From Sporisorium sorghi (lineage: Eukaryota > Basidiomycota > Ustilaginomycetes > Ustilaginales > Ustilaginaceae), in contig JALCCG010000133.1 of NCBI GenBank assembly GCA_023212695.1, positions 1-57,694 on the forward strand: 57,694 bases of DNA, in the 5' to 3' direction. Positions 1 to 8,700 of this stretch are shown here, piece after piece. The first letter of the stretch is position 1. Each line of letters starts with the position of its first letter. The translations under genes were made by a program, and so were the position numbers. The notes under the pieces were generated by a model. The model was not told where the DNA came from and made no database searches. It saw nothing but the letters and a program-made list of their open reading frames with translations.

Positions 1-1941
1 CGCCAAGCCGTACAGCACATCCGCGTCGTCCGCCAGCCCGTACTCGCCCACCAACCGCCGCCTCGCCACAGCCGCACTCTCCACCAACCGCACACCCTGC
101 TTGGCCAACTGCGTGGTGTACAGCAGCCGCACCATCTCGTAGTCCTCCCTCGCACCCTCCTCCTCCCCAGCCTGCGCAGCGTACTCTAAACCCTGCACAA
201 ACGCCCACTGCTCGTCCGTGCCCAGCATCTCGCCCGCGACTAGCGCGCTGAACGCCTCGTAGTTCTTGACGTCGAGCGCGAGCGCCGCCATAAACGCATC
301 TCGCGCCCGCGGTAGGTCTTCGAGACGCAGGTGGATCTGGCCGCGCAGATAGGCGACCGACGAGCCGAGCTTGATGCCGCCATCCGACGAGGGCCGCTTG
401 TTGTTGTGCGCCGATGTGCCCCAGTGTTCCGTTTCGCCGAGCAGGTCGAGCGCCTCGTGGTACTTTGCCAGACGCACCTGGCACTGCGCGGCGAGGTAGC
501 GACAGGCGAGACTGTGGTTGACCAGGATTGGGCCGTGTGCAGGCGCTACGCTGCTGTGTTTGACCGCATCCACGTCGGCTTGCAGGTCGATTGCTGTCTT
601 TGTTCCACGCTTCGGCGGCTGCTGCTGCCGCGCCAGTGGAGGGTCTTTGAGCACAACAGAATCTTGCTCCTGGTGATCCACCGATGCATCCTTGAGAAAC
701 TCCTCATCCGACTCGGCATCCCTACCACTGCTCTCTGTCTCGGACGACCCCGTGCCTGTCGCCGTGACATCAAAATCGCGCTTCTTGCGCTTGCCCGTTG
801 CGGAAGAGGTGGCCGAGTACATGCTGTCCTTGGTCGTCGACCGAGCCATAATGCTCGCCGGCAGGATCGACGACGAGCGTGTACGCTGCAACACCTCCTG
901 CAACGCATCTTCGTCCTCCTGTACGTTGTCTGACGCCAAGAACCCCTCTGCGCCCGTCTGCTTGGCCGAGTACGGTGCCGCTGAGTCGGCGTGCCCTGCT
1001 GCTGCTGTTGCCGCTGATGCCGCACCTCGAGAGCGAGATGCACCGGTGCGAAGCGGCGTCGTGAGGAGCTGTTCAGCGCGTGCATACTGATGCGTGTAGA
1101 AGTAACACTGTGCGAGGTGGTAGGCATCGTTGAAGGCGGCGGATGTCGTTTCGAGCGAGAGCACCTTGGACCCCCAAAAGATGGCGGTGTCGTAGAGATG
1201 CTGCTGCATCGCATCCTGACGCCATCTGCGAAGGCGTGTGAGCGTTGAAGCTGCTTCGGCGTCAGAAATGTCGTCTGGGTCTGCGTCGTCGCCCGAATCT
1301 AGCGCCAGACCGCCGGCTGGTTGTGAAGAAGAAGACGGTGCAGCTGCAGTATCCTTGTCAGCTTCCACGTCGGATGACGATGCAGCGATGCCATTCGACG
1401 CCGCCGGGTCGGAATGCAGATAGTCCTCTGTAGGCTGCGACGACTGCACAACGTCACCGGCAAAGGTGGCATGACTGCCCAACCTCGACTTGGCCGCCGC
1501 CGCCGCCGCCGCCGCACGACGTTTCGGAAGGGCATGCTGCGCGCCCAGCCCACCTGAATCTTTATCCGCGATCGAGTCCAGCTTCTGATGACGTTGCAGC
1601 GGGAACGACGTGCGAGAACGCACGCGCTGGCGCTTGGACGCCGACGGCGAGCTGGCAAAGCTGTTGGGTCTCGCTGCTGACTTGACGACCCTTGCAAGCG
1701 CCGGGCTCAGGTCGAGCAGACCGCTGTTGTTGGCATCGTCGTCGTTGCGGACTACGCTGAGACTGCCGTCTGGGTTGAATGCTCCCGTGGCGAAAGGTTG
1801 CGCGATGTTGCTAGGAGTATGCGGAGAGTGGGGAGCGGATCGAGAGCCTGATGGACCTGCGAGGGCTAGGTTTGTGATCTGACGTGGACGTGGGCTGTGG
1901 AAGGGGAAGCCTGGGCTGGAGGCTGTATCTGCTGGCACCAT
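1..1941 (-). CDS. CDC16: Anaphase-promoting complex subunit 6 (Cdc16/Cut9), N-terminal 647 residues, cut by the window edge
   Basis: The reading frame is open from an ATG at 1941 to base 1, so the C-terminal TPR repeats lie outside the window. Apc6/Cdc16 is a TPR scaffold of the APC/C, the ubiquitin ligase that triggers anaphase. The first roughly 235 residues are low-complexity and include FATGAFNPDGS-like and poly-Ala stretches. The family signature follows: DTAIFWGSKVLSLE and YHLAQCYFYTHQYARAEQLL near residues 245-285, then a disordered insert of about 150 residues, then CRYLAAQCQVRLAKYHEALDLL near 475 and SSVAYLRGQIHLRLEDLPRA near 535. This order matches Cdc16/Cut9; the insert between the first TPRs is long. 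No intron is seen. The start is the first ATG of the open frame. Later genes in the window encode Bub3 and Mad2, which restrain this same complex. Confidence 0.88.
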   Translation of the reverse strand, partial: MVPADTASSPGFPFHSPRPRQITNLALAGPSGSRSAPHSPHTPSNIAQPFATGAFNPDGSLSVVRNDDDANNSGLLDLSPALARVVKSAARPNSFASSPSASKRQRVRSRTSFPLQRHQKLDSIADKDSGGLGAQHALPKRRAAAAAAAAKSRLGSHATFAGDVVQSSQPTEDYLHSDPAASNGIAASSSDVEADKDTAAAPSSSSQPAGGLALDSGDDADPDDISDAEAASTLTRLRRWRQDAMQQHLYDTAIFWGSKVLSLETTSAAFNDAYHLAQCYFYTHQYARAEQLLTTPLRTGASRSRGAASAATAAAGHADSAAPYSAKQTGAEGFLASDNVQEDEDALQEVLQRTRSSSILPASIMARSTTKDSMYSATSSATGKRKKRDFDVTATGTGSSETESSGRDAESDEEFLKDASVDHQEQDSVVLKDPPLARQQQPPKRGTKTAIDLQADVDAVKHSSVAPAHGPILVNHSLACRYLAAQCQVRLAKYHEALDLLGETEHWGTSAHNNKRPSSDGGIKLGSSVAYLRGQIHLRLEDLPRARDAFMAALALDVKNYEAFSALVAGEMLGTDEQWAFVQGLEYAAQAGEEEGAREDYEMVRLLYTTQLAKQGVRLVESAAVARRRLVGEYGLADDADVLYGLA

Positions 1942-2254
1942 TGCCGTTGCGGTGTGGATAGGGATAGGATGGTGTGAGGAGATGAGAGGAGAGGAAGGAA
2001 GGATGAGTGAGCGTGTGTGGTGGCTCCTTTGGCTCAGTTTGCTGTTTCTGTGTTGATCTTTTTCGCCCAAACGCGACTTTGAGGGGAAACTTAACACTTT
2101 CAGAAAAATTCGCCTCCACACAAAACGCTGTGAAACGTGCGTCGGATCCGCCGATCCAAGCTGCGCTTTTGCCCAGAGACAGGCACAATGCGAGAGAAAG
2201 AGTCGCTCACTGTTGGTGGACCCTTGATCGTTGACTGTGCTCCATTCAGACCAA

Positions 2255-2287
<33 letters not shown>

Positions 2288-2580
2288 CTTTGCTACAATC
2301 ACTCGGCATCGCAGTATGCAGACCTCGTCTCTTGACGCCACACAGCAACAACAACCAGCTCTCTCAGTCAGCAGCACACAATCCGATTCTAGCGACATCA
2401 CACTCGTCAAGCCACGCCTGCAACCGGTCGACCAACCCATCGCACCTTGCTCCTCTTCAATCCAAACGCTCTCTGCATCATCATCATCGCTAGCTATCTG
2501 CGAGGACCAAAAGCAAGATCCACTGGCCAACAGCATCATCTCGCTGCTTGACCTTCCCAAGTAGAGTTTTTTTTAGTTTT

Positions 2581-2612
<32 letters not shown>

Positions 2613-2624
2613 CTTATAGCCGCG
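1942..2624. other. Upstream region of CDC16 and MIM1 with a short ORF, a T30 tract and a possible leader intron
   Basis: Both genes are transcribed away from this stretch. It holds a (GCT)n run at about 2256-2286, an 82-codon plus-strand ORF (2316-2564) and thirty T at 2583-2612, followed directly by TTCTTATAG, a good 3' splice-site sequence, five bases before the MIM1 ATG. GTAGAG at 2561 could be the donor of a 59-base leader intron. Splicing there would not join the 82-codon ORF to MIM1 in frame, so that ORF is read here as leader or an upstream ORF. Both points are inference. Confidence 0.35.
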
Positions 2625-3290
2625 ATGTCGACACACGAGGAGAGGCATGCGCCGAGAACAGCCGCCGCCGAGGGAGGCAGCGAGGCGGTTCCGACAGTGT
2701 CTGCGACGGGCATGCCGAGGCTCATCCCACGCCACAAGGACGAGCGCACGCATTCGGAGCAGCAGCAGATGGACGAAAAGGAGGGTTCGCCGCCCTCAGA
2801 GCTGCATGCGTCAGCACACCATTCGGATGCCTACGACGACGACGACGACGACGACGACGAGTCGGAAGACGATGAAGATGAGGAAGAGGAAGAGGAAGAG
2901 CAGTCGAGACCCAACTATCCACCGACAGGGTCGCTGACACTGGCCGCATTCAACCCGTACTCGTCGATCCCGCTCTCGCGTCGATTGGCACTCATCTCGG
3001 GCTCGATCTTTATCAATCTCGGTCTGCCCTTTCTCAACGGTGTCATGCTTGGATTTGGCGAGATTTTCGCGAGAGTCGTCGTGGCTCCTGCTTTGGGCAT
3101 TACGGGTGTGGGTTGGGCTGGGGATACGGCTAGAGCAGTCGCGAATTGGGGCAACTGGGGCAAAGGGCGGTCTTCTTCGTCGTCGTCATCACCTGCTCCA
3201 CATCGTCATCAGCAACAGCAAGTGGGTGACTTTGACGACTGGACGGCTACCAATGACGGCTGCGCACCGTCGTCTCATATCGAGCTGTAA
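2625..3290 (+). CDS. MIM1: Mitochondrial outer-membrane import protein Mim1 (TOM13 family)
   Basis: A 221-residue protein with one recognisable block, FINLGLPFLNGVMLGFGEIFA at about residues 126-146. It closely matches the single transmembrane segment of yeast Mim1, including its small-residue (G-x3-G) helix-packing pattern. Mim1 inserts alpha-helical proteins, among them Tom20 and Tom70, into the mitochondrial outer membrane. The N-terminal hundred residues are hydrophilic, with an Asp run (about 67-74) and an Asp/Glu run (about 75-89). The C-terminus is Ser/His/Gln-rich. It is longer than yeast Mim1 (about 113 residues) because of these tails. The ATG follows a splice-acceptor-like sequence and a T30 tract. 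No coding intron is needed. Confidence 0.85.
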   Translation: MSTHEERHAPRTAAAEGGSEAVPTVSATGMPRLIPRHKDERTHSEQQQMDEKEGSPPSELHASAHHSDAYDDDDDDDDESEDDEDEEEEEEEQSRPNYPPTGSLTLAAFNPYSSIPLSRRLALISGSIFINLGLPFLNGVMLGFGEIFARVVVAPALGITGVGWAGDTARAVANWGNWGKGRSSSSSSSPAPHRHQQQQVGDFDDWTATNDGCAPSSHIEL

Positions 3291-3581
3291 GAAGCTTTCG
3301 ACGAATGTATCATACCAAAGCTTTGCAATCCTACCTTTCAGTTTGCGATGCCATCAGAAGCAACAGCCAGCAAAGAGTTTTTTTTTTTGATTTTTTTTTT
3401 TTCCCGGCAGTGTGTTAGGTTCCATAGCGGAAGCTCGGCAACTTTGTTCCACCTTTGCATTCGGATGGCTCGACCGCTTGCAATTGTGAATGCCGAAAAC
3501 GACCCGTAAGCATTGCTTGTCCTTCTTCTTGCACCATCTCTCTCGCATCTATCCACAGCTTGTCCTTAGCTTCTCATTATC
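3291..3581. other. Intergenic region between MIM1 and the reductase gene
   Basis: About 290 bases with T runs at 3380-3401 and a CT-rich leader just before the next ATG. No gene is seen in it. Confidence 0.5.
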
Positions 3582-4634
3582 ATGTCTGGCCCTCTCGTGC
3601 TCATCACCGGCATCACCGGCTTCCTCTCGGCACACGTGCTCGACGCCGTGCTCGCCTCTCCTGCCAACTACAAGGTGCGAGGCACGCTCCGATCGCTCGG
3701 CAAGAAAGACGCCATCCTGGCGCGTCTCAGCGAGGAGGACCGCAAGAGGGTCGAGTTCGTCGAGGTCGCCGATACCGCCACTTCGGATCTGCTGCCTGCG
3801 GTTCGGGGCGTCGAGATCATCCACCACGTAGCGTCGCCGTACCAGCTCAACGTGCAGGACGCCGAGCGCGATCTGCTCATTCCCGCGGTCGAGGGCACCT
3901 TGAACCTCGTGCGCTTCGCCAAGCACGAGAAGAGCGTCAAGAAGATCGTCATCACCTCCTCATTTGCGGCTGTCACCAACTTCAAGGAAGGCGGGCCGAA
4001 CCGACCCGGTTTCACGTACACCGCCGAGCACTGGAACCCGTCCACGTACGACGACGCGATCCAGGCCGGCGGCGCGGGTGCGTTTTCCTACTCGGTCAGC
4101 AAGAAGCTCGCCGAACAAGCGGCGTGGGACTACGTCGCCAACGAGAAACCCGGCTTCGAGATCGCCTGCATCAACCCGCCCATGATCTACGGCCCCACCG
4201 AACAACCAGCCGTCAAGCTCAGCAACCTCAACACGTCGAGCAAGACCATCTACGGCCTGGTGTCCAATGCGGACAGCATGCCAGAGGACCGCCTGCCGCT
4301 GTTCTGCCACGCGCGCGACGTCGGCGATGCACACGTCGCGTGCACGGAGAAGCCCCAGGGCATGGGCCAGCGATACCTGCTGTGCGGAGGCAAATTTACG
4401 TGGGCGCATGCGGTCAAGTTTATCGCGGAGCAGTATCCCGAGTTGCAGGATCGCCTGCCGAAGGGCTGGAAGGAGGCAAGTGGCAATTTGAGGCAGCTGG
4501 ATACGATTGCTAGTTTGGACACCAAGCCTGCTGAGACCGTGCTGGGGATTAGCTTCAGGGATTGGCAGACGACGCTCAAGGAGTCGCTCGACAGCTTGCT
4601 CGAGCTCGAGAAGCAGCCGGACTGGAAGAACTGA
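3582..4634 (+). CDS. NAD(P)-dependent reductase of the extended SDR family (dihydroflavonol reductase / Gre2-like)
   Basis: A 350-residue cytosolic-type protein with the complete extended short-chain dehydrogenase plan. The nucleotide-binding turn ITGITGFLSAH sits at 8-18 (G-x-x-G-x-x-S rather than the more usual G-x-x-G-x-x-A). HHVASPY is at 81-87, the catalytic Ser lies in ITSSFAA at about 124-130, and Tyr170/Lys174 lie in YSVSKK. INPPMIYGP follows at about residue 200. The family reduces aldehydes and ketones such as methylglyoxal, flavanonols or cinnamoyl compounds; the substrate cannot be told from sequence. The start ATG follows a CT-rich leader and places the Rossmann motif at the usual distance. 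No membrane segment or signal peptide is seen. Its neighbours are unrelated, so there is no sign of a gene cluster. Confidence 0.85.
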   Translation: MSGPLVLITGITGFLSAHVLDAVLASPANYKVRGTLRSLGKKDAILARLSEEDRKRVEFVEVADTATSDLLPAVRGVEIIHHVASPYQLNVQDAERDLLIPAVEGTLNLVRFAKHEKSVKKIVITSSFAAVTNFKEGGPNRPGFTYTAEHWNPSTYDDAIQAGGAGAFSYSVSKKLAEQAAWDYVANEKPGFEIACINPPMIYGPTEQPAVKLSNLNTSSKTIYGLVSNADSMPEDRLPLFCHARDVGDAHVACTEKPQGMGQRYLLCGGKFTWAHAVKFIAEQYPELQDRLPKGWKEASGNLRQLDTIASLDTKPAETVLGISFRDWQTTLKESLDSLLELEKQPDWKN

Positions 4635-5703
4635 GGTGCGCTACAATAGCAATGTCGAGCCTTATAGAGTCGCAAGGAACCTGTTGTCTATGCGAGGGGT
4701 GGTTGTGAGAGCGGTCGGTGGCGAGGTCAAGTCGATGTTGAGGATCGCTTTCTGCAAGCATGATTTTTTTTTTTTCGGCGTATATTTTTGGTGCCTGAAT
4801 TTATTCGACGAATTTTTCTTTTTTTTTTTTCTCCAGAACCAACCTCAAAAAGCAGGCCCAGCAGCGTTTCACAAGCGTCCTTCCCCCTAAACAGAAGGCT
4901 CGAAGCTCACCTGCAACATCGTCAAGCACACCATTCGCTGCCACTTGTCGACCGAGCTAGGGCCGCTTGCTCGCAATGCAACCGTTCAGCTCGGGCCTCA
5001 AATCGATAGGAGCCATTCGACTACATAGTGCAGCTGCACGTTGATCGCACTTCGGCACAATCAAGCCGATACGAGTCTCCGCGGAGATGAGGGTCACCAC
5101 CGACTTGCTTGGTGCTTTGTGTTGAGCGTCCCGCGGAATGGTTTTGTCTCTGCTCTCTTTTTCCTGATTCGACTTTGATGATCAAGGAAATTTCAAGGAA
5201 ATTTGAAACACAGCCAAAAAGCCACGTTGTGTTTTTTTTTTTGTTTTTTTTTTTTGTTTTTTTTTTGTTGTTCTGCTTGCCTTTCTCCACGGAGAGCGAG
5301 TCGACGAGCTTCTTTGCGCAGCAAGCAAACAGCAAACAGCGAACAACAACAACAAAGCAGAAGTAAAGCGAAGGAAAAGGAAAAACAAGCTTTGCCGCGG
5401 CTTTCGCTTCTCTTGTCGATTTGCGCCTGTGCCTTTTGTCTGCCTGTCCTACAGCTTACAGTAAATTTAGCTCATGAACCATGGCTCTCGGTTCGACTCA
5501 GAGCAGCGACGACTACAGTAACTAGCTACAGCTTCAGCTCGCATGAAACATTCTGCGATCGCTTCGTGCTCTCGGCTGCCCGTGTGCACTCTTGACCGTC
5601 TGTCGTCGCCGTTCTCTTTCACCTCCTCCTCCTCCTCTTCTCCATCCACCATCCTCTTTCCGACGAACGACATCGTGTGTGAGGATTACATCTCTGGCCC
5701 AGC
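4635..5703. other. About 1.07 kb upstream of the ABC transporter
   Basis: No credible ORF. It contains several T runs (about 4764-4774, 4820-4831, 5230-5264) and a long CT/TCC-rich stretch at about 5600-5660 just before the transporter ATG, typical of a long fungal promoter and leader. A 10-base direct repeat (tcaaggaaat) lies near 5182-5202. No defined operator could be assigned. Confidence 0.4.
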
Positions 5704-8700
5704 ATGGAGCAAGCCAGCACTCCAGCTGCAACGCCAGCCCCGGCTATCCCTCATGCAGCTGTCGACCAGCGCGACCTGGCGGCTGTCAGCGGCACCGACG
5801 CTACCACCACCCATGCTGCATCTTTGCTCATCAACGGCGGCGAAGCAGGTCAACCTTCCTCCTCCAATGACGACTCGACCGATCAGTCCACGCCCGAGAT
5901 GCCGCCCGTTGAACGCACAAAGAGCGGTCGAGGCAGTGTCCCCTTCACCTCTCTCGACCCGCAGGGAGTCGCTGAGCTCACCCGCCGCCTCACCCAACAA
6001 TCTCTGAACACACGCACCCGCACCAGCGACGGCGGCGAGGCCGCGCTCGGCTTCGATCCCTTTGACAAGAACGGCAAGTTCGAGCTCGAGCGTTTCCTCC
6101 GCCACGTCATGGACCAGGCCCAGGGCGCCGGCAACGAGACCCGTCAAATGGGCCTCGTCTGGCAGAACCTCACCGTCACCGGCCTCGGCACTGGCTACGC
6201 TCTCGCCGATACCGTCGGCTCCCTACCCCTCAAACCCTACGAAGCGCTCAAAGACATCCGATCCGTGCTCCATCCGCCCGTCAAGACCATCATCGACAAC
6301 TTTGAGGGCTGCGTCAAGCCGGGCGAGATGCTCCTCGTCCTCGGTCGTCCCGGTGCAGGCTGCACGTCGTTCCTCAAGACGCTCGCTTCGTACCGCGACG
6401 GATTCAAGGATATCACGGGCACGCTGCTGTACCAAGGCATGGACCACACCGTCATCGAAAAGCGCCTTCGGGGCGATGTGGTCTATTGCCAAGAGGATGA
6501 CATCCACTTTCCTACGCTTACCGTGTGGCAGACGCTGGCGTTTGCCGTTGCGACCCGAGCACCTCAGGCACGTCGTCGCTTGGATCTGCTGCAGAGCGAG
6601 AACACCACCACGCGCGACGGATACGTCAAGACGCTCGTCGAGGTGCTCGCCACCATCCTCGGTCTGCGCCACACGTACAACACCAAAGTGGGCAACGACT
6701 TTGTCCGCGGCATCTCGGGCGGCGAGCGCAAACGTGTCAGTGTCGCAGAGACTCTGGCTTCGAGAGCCAAGGTTGCTCTGTTTGACAACTCGAGTCGCGG
6801 TCTCGACTCGAGCACCGCGCTCGAATTCGTCAAATCGCTGCGCATCTCGACCGACATTGCCAACACCACCACCGTCGCCTCGATCTACCAGGCCGGCGAG
6901 GGCCTCACCCAGCTGTTCGACAAAGTCCTCGTCATCAATGAGGGCAGACAGGTCTACTTTGGTCCCACCTCGGAGGCTCCAGAGTACTTCAAGGAGATGG
7001 GCTACATCCCACAAGAACGTCAGACTACCGCCGACTACCTCGTGGCGTGTACCGATGCGCACGGTCGAAAACTCCGCGAGGGTTACGAGAAGCGTGCGCC
7101 ACGCACCGCCGACGAGATGGCGCGCCACTGGCAAAACTCTGCACAGGGCCGTAAGAACCACGACGAGGTGCAGGCGTACCTCAAGGAGCTCGAGTCCAGC
7201 GTCGACGACGCCGCTGTCAAGCACTACAAGGCGGTGGCACGTGAGGAAAAGGCCAACAACACGCGCAAGGGCAGCGCGTACATCATCTCGCTGCCCATGC
7301 AGATCCGCCTCGCCATCCAGCGACGCGCCCAGATCACGTGGGGCGATATGCTGACGCAGGTGATCATCGCCATGGCGTCGCTGTTCCAGGCGTTGATCAT
7401 TGGGTCCGTGTTTTTGCTGATGCCCAAGAATACGTCTGGGTTCTTCTCGCGCGGCGGTGTGCTGTTCTTTGCGCTGCTGTACAATTCGTTCACTGCCATG
7501 TCGGAGATCACGGCGGGGTATGCGCAGCGACCTATTGTGATTCGGCATAGGAGGTTCGCCATGATTCATCCGTTCAGCGACGCGCTGGCGAACACGCTGC
7601 TCGACGTGCCCATCCGTCTGATGACGCTGACCGTGTTTGACATCGTGCTCTACTTCATGGTCGGTCTGCAGTACACCGCGGGTCAGTTCTTCGTCTTCTA
7701 CAGCACCACGGCGCTGATCACCTTCACCATGGTCGCCTTCTTCCGCATGCTCGCCGCAGCCACAAAATCCGAATCGCTAGCCACCATGATCGGCGGTCTC
7801 GCCATCATCGATCTCGCGCTCTACGCTGGCTACGTCATCCCTCGACCTTCGATGGTCGTGTGGTGGAAGTGGCTCTCGTACTGCAACCCGGTGGCGTTCG
7901 CCTTCGAGATCCTCCTCACCAACGAGTTCCGCACGCTCAACGTGCCCTGCGCCAACTTCATCCCCTCAGGGCAGGCGTACGATAACGTCTCGAACCAGTA
8001 CAAGACGTGTCCCGTCGCATCGGCGCGGCCGGGCCAGGACATCGTGATCGGGTCCGAGTACCTCGAGCAGTCGTTCGGCTACAAGTGGTCGCACGCCGGG
8101 CGCAATGCGGGCATTATCTTTGCGTTTTGGTTCTTCTTCCTGTTCGTGTATAGCTTTGCTTCGGAGTTCCAGAAGGACCCGAGCGCGTCGGGCGGAGTGA
8201 TGGTGTTCAAGCGCGGCGCAGCGCCCAAGGAGGTCGTCGAGGCGGCCAAGGCGACGGGCGACGTCGAAGCGGGCGACGCTGCTGCTGCTGCTGCTGCTGC
8301 TGGCACGGCCGAGGTCGAGCAGGTCGAGCAGTCCGATAAAGCGGTCGGGAAGCTCGAGTCGTCAACATCGGTGTTCGCGTGGAAGAACGTCAACTACGAC
8401 GTGCTCATCAAGGGCAATCCGCGGCGTCTTTTGTCCGACGTCTCCGGGTTTGTGGCGCCGGGCAAGATGACGGCGCTGATGGGCGAGTCTGGCGCGGGCA
8501 AGACGACGCTGCTCAACGTGCTGGCACAGCGCACGGAGACGGGTGTGGTTCGAGGAGTGTTCAGCGTCAACGGTGCACCTCTGCCCAAATCCTTCCAGTC
8601 CAACACGGGCTACTGCCAGCAGCAGGATGTGCACCTGAGCACGCAGACGGTGCGCGAGGCGCTGCAGTTCTCGGCGCTGCTCCGCCAACCGCGCGAAACG

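Noticed and set aside
2561..2619. 59-base intron joining the 82-codon ORF to MIM1
   Set aside because: The join would put MIM1 out of frame, so it cannot be a coding intron; kept only as a possible leader intron.
5484..5500. B-box-like GGTTCGACTC in the ABC transporter leader
   Set aside because: No acceptor stem or A box at the right distance; not a tRNA.
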